Shown piece by piece: positions 45,182-54,433 of a stretch of DNA of 64,000 bases. A program made the position numbers and the translations under genes. Below the pieces are notes generated by a model. The model was given only the letters and a program-made list of their open reading frames with translations, ran no database searches and was not told the origin of the DNA. The stretch lies in NCBI GenBank assembly GCA_039111475.1, contig JBCCIP010000028.1:1-64000 (forward strand). The letters run 5' to 3'. Source of the stretch: JAUIET01 sp039111475. GTDB taxonomy: Bacteria; Pseudomonadota; Gammaproteobacteria; Pseudomonadales; JAUIET01. Each line of letters opens with the position of its first letter. Position 1 is the first letter of the stretch.

Positions 45182-45746
45182 TCGTCCCTCCACAGTGTTG
45201 TTGCTGTGCGTTTTGTGTACACCAAAACGTGCGACATATCGTAGATGTTTGCCGGAAAACATCCTGTACGCTGGCTGCGAAGATCAATTAATTCACTGAT
45301 TTATAACGCTTTTCACACAAGGCGTTGGCTCGTTCAATATTGTTATGGTGTTAGGAACTGTTTGCAAAATCTAACAATTCTGTAGAGTAAGCACTGTCAA
45401 ACGGAGTTGCCCACCTACGCATGGACGCGGTGGTCAGAACAGGGAAGTTTGGCGTTCCAGCACGATCGGCTGGAAATAGAAGGGGTTGCATGGACGCAAC
45501 CCCTTCGCTTTATGTACAGGATGTACGGTATGCCGCGGTAGGCATGGATGCCGAGAGCGGCGGTCTTCCAGAGCGCTGGGTTTGCACGCTAATGGAATTT
45601 GATATCAAACTGGCTTTGCCGCGGTAGGCATGGATGCCGGTAGCGGCGTCTCCCCGACCTTAAGAACCCAAATCAATCGCGAAAGGCATGGATGCCAGCT
45701 GCGGCGTTTCGTCCGATCGCTCGACAATACGAACGACCGCGAGTGC
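45182..45746. other. Intergenic stretch between queF and fdxA
   Basis: About 565 bp without a supported gene. The first 230 bp are plain; the remainder is a cluster of hairpin repeats (45411-45710). Short open frames here consist of repeats only. Confidence 0.7.
45411..45710. repeat. Cluster of short palindromic repeats with ATGGAY loops
   Basis: At least six hairpins in 300 bp. GCATGGA(T/C)GC forms the core at 45419-45428, 45488-45497, 45542-45551, 45628-45637 and 45686-45695. Arms differ: CCACC/GGTGG in the first, AAGGGGTTGC/GCAACCCCTT (10 bp, loop ATGGAC) in the second, and GCCGC/GCGGC outside GGCAT/ATGCC in the third and fourth. TTCCAGC/GCTGGAA (45455-45461 and 45469-45475) is another hairpin between them. 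The pattern is that of REP-like dispersed elements. Confidence 0.8.
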
Positions 45747-46070
45747 TTACCTCTCCAAATGCGCCAATTTTCCAGGAATCCCTGCCCACTCTTCAGCGTC
45801 ATCGGGCGCCGGCTTCATTTCAGTTATGTTGGGCCACACTTCGGCTAATTCAGCATTCAGTTCCAGGAATTGCTGCTGGTCTTCGGGCAACTCATCTTCT
45901 GAGAAAATAGCATCTACAGGGCATTCCGGCTCGCAGAGCGCGCAGTCTATGCACTCGTCGGGATGAATCACGAGCATGTTTGGACCCTCGTAAAAACAGT
46001 CAACAGGGCAGACTTCCACACAGTCTGTGTGCTTGCACTTGATGCATTCTTCGACAACGATAAATGTCAT
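45747..46070 (-). CDS. fdxA: Seven-iron ferredoxin
   Basis: A 107-aa ferredoxin with a [3Fe-4S] and a [4Fe-4S] cluster. Cysteines are in CIKCKHTDCVEVCP and CIDCALCEPECP. The acidic C-terminal tail is typical of Azotobacter-type FdxA. It lies beside mutS on the same strand, a conserved arrangement. It could feed the P450 after reduction by Fpr. Confidence 0.95.
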   Translation of the reverse strand: MTFIVVEECIKCKHTDCVEVCPVDCFYEGPNMLVIHPDECIDCALCEPECPVDAIFSEDELPEDQQQFLELNAELAEVWPNITEMKPAPDDAEEWAGIPGKLAHLER

Positions 46071-46192
46071 GGTGATTAGGGCCTTGGGTTGGTCATGGGC
46101 GCCGACGGACAGTCGACCAAGTAAAAACGAAATTTTAGCACTAAATCAGAAGGATACAAAAGTTGCGCGCGGCTATAAGCATATATCTGAGG

Positions 46193-48850
46193 TTACAGTT
46201 TGCGTAGTTTCTGTTGCAACTCATAGGCAAAATCCAGCGCTTCTCTTGGGCACATGTCGTCCGGCGACAAGCTATCTTGCAGCTCAGCGATCAATACATC
46301 GGCATCGCTTAGGGCGGGCGGAAAAGGGCTACCGGTCGCGAACAATTCATTTTGCAAGGGAGCTTGTGCACTACCTGAAGACTGGGCTTCCAATTCATGC
46401 AGCTTTTGCCGGGCGGCGCGTATGACGCTGGCCGGAATACCGGCCAGTTTGGCAACGTGCACACCGTAGCTTTGATTGGCCGGGCCTTCCTGTACGCTGT
46501 GCAGAAACACAATATTGTCGTCGTACTCGCTGGCGTCCAGATGAACGTTACGTACCGGTGGGAAATCATCGGCTAATGCGGTCAGTTCAAAGTAATGCGT
46601 AGCAAACAAGGTGTAAGCGCGCAGCTCATCGATAATTTCTACCGCACAGGCGTAGGCCAGTGCCAGCCCATCAAAGGTGCTGGTGCCACGGCCAATTTCA
46701 TCCATCAATACCAGGCTGCGGTCAGTGGCATTATTCAAAATCGTGGCCGCTTCAGTCATTTCCACCATAAAGGTAGAGCGGCCACCGGCCAGATCGTCGG
46801 ATGAACCAATGCGCGTGAAGATTTGATCGAACACGCCAAGCTCGGTTTTGTCTGCTGGCACGAAACAGCCGATGTGGGCAAGCAACACTATGATTGCGGT
46901 TTGTCGCATGTAGGTAGATTTACCGCCCATGTTTGGCCCTGTGATCACCAGCATTCTGCGTTCGGGGTGCAGGCTGACGTCGTTGGCTACAAACGGTTCA
47001 GTGCTCACATGTTCAACGACCAGGTGGCGGCCTTTGGTAATCTGTAGTTGTGACAGCTTGCTAAATTGCGGACGAGTAAGCCGCAGGCTAACGCTGCGTT
47101 CGGCAAGATTGGCCAGAACATCAAGCTCCGCCAACGCAGCCGCTGTGGTCTGCAAATTCCGTAAGTGCTCGTTGGCGATATCAAGCAGTTGCTCGTACAG
47201 CATTTTTTCGCGTGCTAGTGCCCGCGCCTTGCTGCTCAACGCCTTGTCTTCAAACTCTTTCAGTTCCGGCGTGATAAAGCGCTCAGCGTTTTTTAAAGTT
47301 TGCCGCCGCACATAACTGGCTGGCGCCTTATCAGATTGTGCGCGGGAGATTTCAATATAGTAGCCGTGCACTCGGTTATACCCAACCTTGAGCGTGCTGA
47401 TGCCGGTTTGTTCGCGCTCGCGCTGTTCAATAGCCAGCATTATGTCACTGGCGTTGGTGCTTATCGCGCGCAGCTCGTCCAATTCTTCATCGTAACCCTC
47501 CGCAATGACACCGCCGTCGCGTATTACCATTGGCGGGTTTTCTATCAGGGCGTGATTGAGTTGGTCAGCAAGCGACGGATATTCGTGTACTTGCTCACTC
47601 AATAGCTGCAGGTGCGCATTGTCTGCCGGTATGGCTGCGCGAAGTTTCGGTAATGCCCACAAGCAGGTGCTTAATTTGCCCAGGTCTCTAGGTCTTGCTG
47701 AGCGCAACGCTACGCGGGCCAGTATTCGTTCAAGGTCGCCAATGGACCGCGTGTGCGCTTGCAGTGCTTCAAAGTCATAGTTTCCGCTTAGATCAGTGAT
47801 TGCCGATTGCCTTCGCTCTATAGCCTCTATATCTGACAGCGGCTTGTGTAACCAGCGGCTCAACATGCGGCTGCCCATGGGGCATTTGGTTTTATCCAGC
47901 ACCGCCATAATGGTGTTTTCGCGCCCGCCCGCCAGGTTCTGGTCTATTTCCAGATTGCGACGCGTCGACGCGTCAAGCCGCAAGCCATCGCTGCTGCTTT
48001 CAATCACTATCTTGTTGATGTGGGGTAGCGCAGCACGTTGGGTGCTTTGTGCATAGCTGAGCAAGCTGCCTGCGGCCTGAATCAAGACTTGATGATCTGC
48101 GGAATCGTTTAGTCCAAAGCCGGTCAAATTGCGCGTAGAAAACTGCTCGCAGAGAATACGCTCGCAGGTATCTGTTTCAAAGTCCCAAGGTGGCCGAGGA
48201 CGCGAGCTGCGACACATTCTGTTGATGCTTGTAATATCCAGCAGTGATTCCTGCACTTCATTAAACAGACACTCTGCCGGTGCCAGTCGCTGCAATTCGG
48301 CCAAGGCTGAGCTCTCACCCTGCGCAGACAGCACAGCTAAACGGCCGCTGCTAATGTCTAAGCTGGCAATTCCAAATTGCTTGCGGCGACACACGACTGC
48401 AACCAACAGGTTGTCTTGGCGCTCTTCCAGAAAAGCTTCGTCACTGACCGTACCCGGTGTAATAACGCGTACTACCTTGCGTTCAACCGGACCCTTGCTG
48501 GTAGCGGGGTCGCCTATCTGCTCACAAATGGCGACGGATTTCCCCAGGCGAACCAATTTTCCAAGGTAAGATTCCGCCGCATGGTAGGGAATGCCCGCCA
48601 TTGGAATCGGCTCGCCTTGCGATTTGCCCCTCGCTGTGAGAGTGATATCGAGCAGCTCAGAGGCCAGTTTGGCGTCGTCAAAAAACAACTCGTAAAAATC
48701 GCCCATGCGATAAAACACAAGCTCATCAACGTGCTGCGACTTGATCTTCAAGTACTGCTGCATCATTGGTGTGTGTTCTTGGTTGCTGCTCGACAAGGTC
48801 TTCTGAATGTCTTGAAATCCGGTCGCGCATTGTAACTCAGTACTATTCAC
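46193..48850 (-). CDS. mutS: DNA mismatch repair protein MutS
   Basis: The mismatch-recognition ATPase, about 885 aa if GTG 48850 is used. The mismatch-binding Phe-X-Glu is in YRMGDFYELFF. Walker A is GPNMGGKSTYMRQ, and the signature region reads DEIGRGTSTFDGLALA. The start is unsettled: GTG 48850 or TTG 48796 would both give a product near the family length, and the frame continues upstream to 48964 without similarity. It is divergent from recA, and the recA promoter region lies about 30-70 bp upstream of the chosen start. Confidence 0.95.
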   Translation of the reverse strand: MNSTELQCATGFQDIQKTLSSSNQEHTPMMQQYLKIKSQHVDELVFYRMGDFYELFFDDAKLASELLDITLTARGKSQGEPIPMAGIPYHAAESYLGKLVRLGKSVAICEQIGDPATSKGPVERKVVRVITPGTVSDEAFLEERQDNLLVAVVCRRKQFGIASLDISSGRLAVLSAQGESSALAELQRLAPAECLFNEVQESLLDITSINRMCRSSRPRPPWDFETDTCERILCEQFSTRNLTGFGLNDSADHQVLIQAAGSLLSYAQSTQRAALPHINKIVIESSSDGLRLDASTRRNLEIDQNLAGGRENTIMAVLDKTKCPMGSRMLSRWLHKPLSDIEAIERRQSAITDLSGNYDFEALQAHTRSIGDLERILARVALRSARPRDLGKLSTCLWALPKLRAAIPADNAHLQLLSEQVHEYPSLADQLNHALIENPPMVIRDGGVIAEGYDEELDELRAISTNASDIMLAIEQREREQTGISTLKVGYNRVHGYYIEISRAQSDKAPASYVRRQTLKNAERFITPELKEFEDKALSSKARALAREKMLYEQLLDIANEHLRNLQTTAAALAELDVLANLAERSVSLRLTRPQFSKLSQLQITKGRHLVVEHVSTEPFVANDVSLHPERRMLVITGPNMGGKSTYMRQTAIIVLLAHIGCFVPADKTELGVFDQIFTRIGSSDDLAGGRSTFMVEMTEAATILNNATDRSLVLMDEIGRGTSTFDGLALAYACAVEIIDELRAYTLFATHYFELTALADDFPPVRNVHLDASEYDDNIVFLHSVQEGPANQSYGVHVAKLAGIPASVIRAARQKLHELEAQSSGSAQAPLQNELFATGSPFPPALSDADVLIAELQDSLSPDDMCPREALDFAYELQQKLRKL

Positions 48851-48880
48851 ATTTCGCCCAAGTTCTAATTTCAAAGGGGG

Positions 48881-48909
48881 TAGACAGAAATTTGGAATAC
48901 TGATTAAAT
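48881..48909 (+). promoter_or_regulatory. recA promoter
   Basis: TAGACA (48881-48886) and TTAAAT (48904-48909) are 17 bp apart. Transcription would begin near 48916, giving a leader of about 135 nt before the recA ATG. Confidence 0.6.
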
Positions 48910-48917
48910 ATACAGGT
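48898..48917. promoter_or_regulatory. LexA-binding SOS box at recA
   Basis: TACTGATTAAATATACAGGT has CTG and CAG separated by exactly 10 AT-rich bases (CTG-N10-CAG). It overlaps the -10 element, as expected for LexA repression of recA. Confidence 0.85.
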
Positions 48918-49051
48918 GTTTTGCGATTGTGGCTTTGCGCAACGCAGTGCAGAAAAGAATGCACTGCAGCTCAAAGGAGGCAAGGAAAGCCTTTTACCTC
49001 ACAACCCAGGTCAGAATACAAGCGAACAAACTTGAACACATGGAGATTCCT

Positions 49052-50098
49052 ATGAACACTGACAACAACAAAGATAAGGCACTTGACGCTGCACTGGCAC
49101 AGATTGAACGCCAGTTTGGTAAAGGCACGGTAATGCGTATGGGTGAAGAACCCCGCATAGCCATTCCGTCTATTTCCACCGGCTCGCTTGGTTTGGATGT
49201 AGCCTTGGGCATTGGTGGTTTACCGAAAGGCCGAATTTGCGAAATTTACGGGCCTGAGTCTTCAGGTAAAACAACGCTTACCTTGCAAGTAATCGCCGAA
49301 TGCCAGAAGGCCGGTGGTAACGCCGCCTTCATAGACGCAGAGCACGCGCTGGACCCCATTTACGCTGAGAAGCTGGGTGTAGACATAGATAACTTAATTG
49401 TGTCGCAGCCGGATACTGGCGAACAGGCATTAGAAGTAACCGATATGTTGGTACGCTCGGGTGCTATTGATGTATTGGTGGTTGATTCTGTAGCTGCACT
49501 CACACCAAAAGCCGAAATTGAAGGCGACATGGGCGACTCCCACATGGGTTTGCAGGCACGCCTGTTAAGCCAGGCCATGCGTAAGATTACCGGTAACATC
49601 AAGCAGGCCAACTGCCTGGTGATCTTTATCAACCAGATTCGTATGAAAATTGGCGTGATGTTTGGCAGCCCTGAAACCACCACTGGCGGTAATGCACTGA
49701 AATTCTATTCATCGGTTCGTCTTGATATTCGCCGTATTGGTGCAGTGAAAGACGGTGACGAAGTGGTCGGTAATGAAACCCGCGTGAAAGTGGTGAAAAA
49801 CAAAGTTTCGCCTCCGTTCCGCCAGGCCGAATTCCAGATTTTGTATGGTCAAGGAATCAACCGCCTAGGTGAGATTATCGACCTGGGCGTTAAGCAAGGT
49901 TTGGTGGATAAATCCGGTGCGTGGTATGCGTATAACGGTGACAAAATTGGCCAGGGTAAGGCTAATGCTGCGAAATTTCTTGCTGAGAATCCCTCGATAG
50001 CAAGTGACATTGAAGGGCAAATTAGGCAGCAATTACTGGGTAAACAGCTTACCGCCGAAGAGGAAGAAGACGATACAGTTGTGCCGTTAGAAGCCTAA
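49052..50098 (+). CDS. recA: Recombinase RecA
   Basis: A 348-aa recombinase catalysing strand exchange and LexA cleavage. Walker A is GPESSGKTTL (about residues 66-74); the mutational hot-spot segment VAALTPKAEIEGDMGDSHMG, the Q-loop region INQIRMKIGVMFGSPETTTGGNALKF and the acidic C-terminal tail (EEEEDD) are all present. ATG 49052 is chosen because GGAG is six bases upstream. The SOS box lies about 135 bp upstream. The stop overlaps the recX start. Confidence 0.99.
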   Translation: MNTDNNKDKALDAALAQIERQFGKGTVMRMGEEPRIAIPSISTGSLGLDVALGIGGLPKGRICEIYGPESSGKTTLTLQVIAECQKAGGNAAFIDAEHALDPIYAEKLGVDIDNLIVSQPDTGEQALEVTDMLVRSGAIDVLVVDSVAALTPKAEIEGDMGDSHMGLQARLLSQAMRKITGNIKQANCLVIFINQIRMKIGVMFGSPETTTGGNALKFYSSVRLDIRRIGAVKDGDEVVGNETRVKVVKNKVSPPFRQAEFQILYGQGINRLGEIIDLGVKQGLVDKSGAWYAYNGDKIGQGKANAAKFLAENPSIASDIEGQIRQQLLGKQLTAEEEEDDTVVPLEA

Positions 50099-50667
50099 TG
50101 GGCGCGCAAAGTGTGAGCTGTGAGCCTGGCTGCAGCTCTAGCTCTTATGAACACGAAAGTGGTCAAGCCAAAAGCGATCAATCTGCGACTCAGGACTTAC
50201 GTACGGCATGTATAGATTTGCTTGCCCGGCGCGAGCATTCCTGTCTTGAGTTGCGCCGAAAGATGACGCGAAAGTTCAAAGACCGTTTTAGTGCTGAGCA
50301 AATAGAGCGGGCGATTGAAACCTTGGCCGCTGAAGGCTTACAAAGTGACTTGCGCTTCACTGAGAGTTTCACACGCGCGAAGTATGAGCGCGGTGATGGT
50401 CCTTATAAAATTAAGGCTGCTTTACAAGAGCGCGGAGTTCACAGTGGCCTGATCGAGCAGGCGCTTGAGGATGAGCAACTGGATTGGCAACGCCGTGCAC
50501 TGTTGCTGCACAGGCGTCGTTTCTCTGGCGTTAGTGAGGCCATTGAGGGGGACGGTGAGTCGAACAATGAATACAGCGAGGTTCGCTTAAAGCAGCGCGC
50601 CAAGGAAATGCGGTTTCTGCAATCAAGGGGGTTTCCGAAAGACATCATCTATTCGGTACTTGGTTGA
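50098..50667 (+). CDS. recX: RecA modulator RecX
   Basis: A 189-aa helical protein that limits RecA filament growth. Three-helix repeats are visible, such as CIDLLARREHSCLELRRKM and LQSDLRFTESFTRAKYERGDGPYKIK, with the C-terminal end FLQSRGFPKDIIYSVLG. The ATG overlaps the recA stop by one base, so it is co-expressed. Confidence 0.94.
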   Translation: MGAQSVSCEPGCSSSSYEHESGQAKSDQSATQDLRTACIDLLARREHSCLELRRKMTRKFKDRFSAEQIERAIETLAAEGLQSDLRFTESFTRAKYERGDGPYKIKAALQERGVHSGLIEQALEDEQLDWQRRALLLHRRRFSGVSEAIEGDGESNNEYSEVRLKQRAKEMRFLQSRGFPKDIIYSVLG

Positions 50668-50703
50668 GGCTAGACAGAACGCGTGGCACAATTGCAGTGT
50701 GGT

Positions 50704-50735
50704 GTGTGAAGCCGTATGTGACTACGGCTTCACAC
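50704..50735. terminator. Long hairpin after recX
   Basis: A 13-bp perfect stem GTGTGAAGCCGTA / TACGGCTTCACAC with a six-base loop; three more pairs extend it with one G-U. No T-tract. It probably marks the end of the recA-recX transcript. Confidence 0.6.
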
Positions 50736-50779
50736 GCCACACCAGTGCTACTCTTTCCCTGCTAGCGGTTCTGCCAACC

Positions 50780-51208
50780 ATGAAACTAAACGACCCCTAC
50801 GACAACAATAACGTTTTCGCGAAAATCCTTCGTGACGAAATGCCGTCAGTCAAAGTATTTGAAGACGATAAAACGCTGGCGTTCATGGATGTTATGCCCC
50901 AGGTAGCCGGCCATGTGTTAGTGATCCCAAAAAGCCCGGCCGCCAATATCCTTACGCTAGACCCTGAATACGCCGCCGCCATGATGCTGACCGCACAAAA
51001 AGTGGGTGAAGCGGTGCAGAAAGCCACCGAAGCAGACGGGTTTATGCTCGCGCAGTTAAACGGTGCTGCAGCCGGACAAACTGTATTTCATATCCATATG
51101 CACATCATTCCTCGCAGTGGCGGTGTTGATATGCAAATTCACGCCAGAGACATGGCGGACATGGCTGAATTGGAAGCAATGGCTGTAAAAATTCGTGCCT
51201 GTCTGTGA
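50780..51208 (+). CDS. HIT-family nucleotide hydrolase
   Basis: A 142-aa histidine-triad protein. The active-site triad is QTVFHIHMHIIPR, and the N-terminal fold has DEMPSVKVFEDDKTLAFMD. Such enzymes hydrolyse nucleotide phosphoramidates or AMP-linked substrates. The ATG at 50780 fits the family; upstream in-frame codons belong to the recX hairpin region. Confidence 0.93.
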   Translation: MKLNDPYDNNNVFAKILRDEMPSVKVFEDDKTLAFMDVMPQVAGHVLVIPKSPAANILTLDPEYAAAMMLTAQKVGEAVQKATEADGFMLAQLNGAAAGQTVFHIHMHIIPRSGGVDMQIHARDMADMAELEAMAVKIRACL

Positions 51209-51594
51209 GTGCGCCTATGAAATCAGCTGTGCTTCTTTCAAACCTGAAAAACGAATTTGAGACCGAAGAACGCTGTTTTATCACAGAAGTAGCTAATGAT
51301 ATCGACGATCCTGAGTTATCCATCGCCTTGGCGCGGGTGGAACCCGGTGTAACGACAGCGTGGCACCGAGTACGTGATACAGCAGAACGATACCTGATTG
51401 TGCAAGGCTCTGGCTTTGTTGAAATTGGTGACAATATTGCTGAACGTGTTGTGCCGGGCGACGTGGTAAGAATTGCGCCTAACGAGAGACAACGTATTCA
51501 CAATGACGGCAGCGACGATTTGATGTTTTATGCGATTTGTACTCCTCGCTTTGAGCAGCGCAATTACGTTGATGATGACGAACGCACCGAGTAA
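51205..51594 (+). CDS. Cupin-domain protein
   Basis: A 129-aa protein with a single cupin barrel. Motif 1 is AWHRVRDTAERYLIVQGSG and motif 2 is PGDVVRIAPNERQRIHN, with metal ligands His, Glu and His partly in place. It overlaps the HIT gene stop by 4 bp (GTG start), but the in-frame ATG at 51217 is an alternative start. Substrate unknown. Confidence 0.78.
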   Translation: MSAPMKSAVLLSNLKNEFETEERCFITEVANDIDDPELSIALARVEPGVTTAWHRVRDTAERYLIVQGSGFVEIGDNIAERVVPGDVVRIAPNERQRIHNDGSDDLMFYAICTPRFEQRNYVDDDERTE

Positions 51595-51600
51595 GCACGC

Positions 51601-53667
51601 TTAGTGTTTGTTTGGCAAACACACCTCAAAACAAACACCAATATTATTGGCCAGGTTGTAGGCTTTCACCTCGCCGTGATGAAACTCCGCAATCAAGCGA
51701 ACAATGTGCAAGCCCAGGCCAAGATGCATGCCCTGGTCACTGCCGCTGCGCATAGACACCATTTTTTGAAACAACTGGTTGCGCATTGAATCGCTTAAGG
51801 CTTCGCCCTCATTACTTACGGTTATAGCGGTTTGATCCTGTGTGCGCGCGCAACTGATGTCTATAGTACTGCCCGATGGCGCATAGTCTACCGCGTTTTC
51901 CATCAGCTTATCCAGCATTTGCGCTATCAATTCTGGCGCGAGCTGCATTGGGAAACTGTCTTGGCCGGTAAGGTTATTGAACTGAACCGTGTGCCTTGGG
52001 TATATGTCGCTGTAAGCGCGACTAATATCGGTGAGAAGAGTCAGTAGATCACAGCGTTCCTTGTCGGCGGATGCAATGCTCTCTTCAACCCGTGTCGCCT
52101 CAGACATAGCCGACAATATGTGGCTGAGTTGCGTGGCGCCATCTTTGGCGCGCTGCAAATAGACGGTGGCCTGCTTGTCCAATTGTTCACGCTCGAGGTT
52201 ATCCAGTGAACTGTGCACCACCGCTAATGGCGTTCTCAGTTCGTGTGACAGTTTGCGCGATAAGCTCTGTAAATACTCAGTGTATTCTCTAACCTTTCCC
52301 AGCAGGCCACCGTAGCTTCGTGACAAGTCGCCAATTTCATCCGCCGCGCGTGATTTGGGGAAATCTTCCGTGCGTACACTTCCGTCGTCTGCAATGGCGC
52401 GCTCCGCGGCTTGGCTAAGGCGTCTAATTCGCAAGCTCAACCAGCTGGCATAACCCAGCAATCCGGTGATCGTAAAAATCAGGGCGGCAAAACTGATTAG
52501 CAGTATTTTGCTAAACGCTGAATCCGTCAGCGCCAGAAACTGCTCGCTGCTCTGTTCTACAAAAACGGCGCCAATCACATTACCTTCATTGGTAAGCGGG
52601 TTAGCGCTGCTGAGAATGCTGCGGTTTGAATACTGCTGCCCTAAATACCATTTGCGTGCCACTTGCCCTTGCAGCGCATTTCCTAATTCCGGCCTGGCAT
52701 AGGCATCATTGTCTTTGACAGCGATGTATTGCTGCACCGGCAGTTCCAGAATGCGGCTGTAGATTCTTCGTAACAACCAGTTGCTGTCGTCACTGCGCTT
52801 GCCAATGAAAGAGCCGTGTTCAGCAACCACTAAACCATCACGATCCAGCAAACCAATTTTTTGGCCATCAATGGCGAGCAGCTTCAATTTAGAGCTGAGA
52901 CTGTCTGTGCTGTATACCGCGCGCGGCGCTAACTCTGCGCTTTCCACAACGGTGCCGTAGTGCAGAAGCCCAACGTCACGGTTGGTGTCTTTCCGATAGA
53001 AACCTATGCGACCCTGGGTCAAACTTAAAGGGATGGACAACTCCAGATGAAAGCCACCGATAGTGTCTTGCCAATACGCATTGATGGATGGCTCAGCGCG
53101 CGCAAGACTTGGGTCGTCTGACACGCGTACCACATTGACTCTTCCAGGTGAACTGCTGGCAATTGCGTAGCGCTGAGCAAAAGAGCGCAATTCGCCCGCC
53201 GCTACATCGCCCAGCAGCAAAATCAACTGGTCGCTGGCATCGGCTTTTGCCGGATTGAGATAATTAATATCCTGATCAAACACTTCGATAAATAAATACA
53301 CGCGTCCATCGCGCGTAGCAGCACGGTAATTAAGGTATTGGTCTGGGAAGCCAGGCGCGCTAATTTTTTTACGCGACATGCTGTCCCAGTCTTCGTCTGC
53401 ATAGCCGTCCACCACGATAGGAATGGGTGCGGGTTCAAACAAAATGGCATTGCCCGCAGCATCGTCTTGTCGCTGGTCTCGCCTGAGCAGCTCTAGAACG
53501 GTATGGTCTGCCTGCAGCACATTGGCGATGGCCGTAGAACTTGCCTGCAGGCTTTGCTCCTGGCCTTGGCGCAACGCAGATTCAACTTCGCGAATGAACT
53601 GGCAACCGGCCCAGGGCAGGGTAATGAACAGCAAGCTAATCAGCAGAAGTTGGCGTTTAAGTGGCAT
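51601..53667 (-). CDS. pdsS: Sortase-system histidine kinase
   Basis: A 688-aa membrane sensor kinase of the proteobacterial dedicated sortase system type. A periplasmic region with a CBM9-like beta domain (IVVDGYADEDWDSM, YLFIEVFDQDINYL) lies between two membrane helices (LLLISLLFITLPWAG and ILLISFAALIFTITGLLGY). HAMP, HisKA with the phospho-His in SHELRTPL (about residue 475), and HATPase with ENAVDYAP and LGLGLHIVRL follow. It is encoded downstream of its regulator on the same strand. The signal is unknown; a carbohydrate-like ligand is inference from the domain. Confidence 0.88.
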   Translation of the reverse strand: MPLKRQLLLISLLFITLPWAGCQFIREVESALRQGQEQSLQASSTAIANVLQADHTVLELLRRDQRQDDAAGNAILFEPAPIPIVVDGYADEDWDSMSRKKISAPGFPDQYLNYRAATRDGRVYLFIEVFDQDINYLNPAKADASDQLILLLGDVAAGELRSFAQRYAIASSSPGRVNVVRVSDDPSLARAEPSINAYWQDTIGGFHLELSIPLSLTQGRIGFYRKDTNRDVGLLHYGTVVESAELAPRAVYSTDSLSSKLKLLAIDGQKIGLLDRDGLVVAEHGSFIGKRSDDSNWLLRRIYSRILELPVQQYIAVKDNDAYARPELGNALQGQVARKWYLGQQYSNRSILSSANPLTNEGNVIGAVFVEQSSEQFLALTDSAFSKILLISFAALIFTITGLLGYASWLSLRIRRLSQAAERAIADDGSVRTEDFPKSRAADEIGDLSRSYGGLLGKVREYTEYLQSLSRKLSHELRTPLAVVHSSLDNLEREQLDKQATVYLQRAKDGATQLSHILSAMSEATRVEESIASADKERCDLLTLLTDISRAYSDIYPRHTVQFNNLTGQDSFPMQLAPELIAQMLDKLMENAVDYAPSGSTIDISCARTQDQTAITVSNEGEALSDSMRNQLFQKMVSMRSGSDQGMHLGLGLHIVRLIAEFHHGEVKAYNLANNIGVCFEVCLPNKH

Positions 53668-53676
53668 GACGAATAC

Positions 53677-54369
53677 TTACGCAGCGGTCCATCGGTAACC
53701 CATGCCATACGCAGTTTCAATCCGCGCAAACTCAGGGTCGATCGCAGCGAATTTTTTGCGAATGCGTTTTATGTGCGAAGTGATCGTATTGTCGTCCAGC
53801 ACCACGTTCGCTGCTTCCATTAGCTGGGTGCGGTTTTTCACATGCCCCGGGTGTTGAACCAGCGCGTGAACTATCCAAAATTCAGTAACGGTTAAATTCA
53901 CCGCTTGCTCGCGCCATTCAACGGTCATGGTTTGCAAATTGATGCACAGCTCATCTCTGCGAAGCAGATCGTCCACGCTAGTGGGTTTGCGTAAGGCATC
54001 CACTCTACGAAACAATGCCGTAATGCGCGCCAACATGTGCGCCTGGCCAATGTCTTTGGTCAAGTAGTCGTCAGCGCCCAGCCTCAGGCCAGAGATAACG
54101 TCTAACTCGCTGTCACGAGCGGTGAGAAATACGATAGGCAGCTCTGGGGCTTTAGCTCGTAAGTCTCGACACAAATCGAACCCGCCTTCCACTTCCTCGC
54201 CCAGGCCTACATCAATAATGGCCAAATCGGGCAGGGCACGATCAAACGCGGCCTGCGCAGTGTCTCGATCGGGGTATATATCGGCAACAAAACCCAAGCG
54301 CTGCAACGCGTCGCGATAATTTTCGGCAATGATGGGCTCGTCTTCAACAATGGCGATGCGTTTGGCCAT
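53677..54369 (-). CDS. pdsR: Sortase-system response regulator (OmpR family)
   Basis: A 230-aa regulator. The receiver domain has IVEDEPIIAENY, the phospho-Asp in AIIDVGLGEEVEGG, and the conserved Lys in YLTKDIG. The C-terminal winged helix contains LTVTEFWIVHALVQHPGHVKNR and THIKRIRKKFAAI. It probably controls the divergent sortase-target operon through direct repeats in the gap. It lies 9 bp before the kinase start. Confidence 0.9.
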   Translation of the reverse strand: MAKRIAIVEDEPIIAENYRDALQRLGFVADIYPDRDTAQAAFDRALPDLAIIDVGLGEEVEGGFDLCRDLRAKAPELPIVFLTARDSELDVISGLRLGADDYLTKDIGQAHMLARITALFRRVDALRKPTSVDDLLRRDELCINLQTMTVEWREQAVNLTVTEFWIVHALVQHPGHVKNRTQLMEAANVVLDDNTITSHIKRIRKKFAAIDPEFARIETAYGMGYRWTAA

Positions 54370-54433
54370 AAATAGTACATAGATCTGTGTCGGGGTACTA
54401 GTTTAGCGCGCATCCAGGGCCCGCGCAGCGCCT

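Noticed and set aside
45421..45627. A 68-codon frame and overlapping frames in the hairpin cluster
   Set aside because: The codons follow the repeats (repeated Met-Asp-Ala), so the frames arise from repeat sequence.
45411..45710. CRISPR array
   Set aside because: The repeats are too short, the spacing is irregular (about 86 and 58 bp for the clearest copies), and no cas genes are present.
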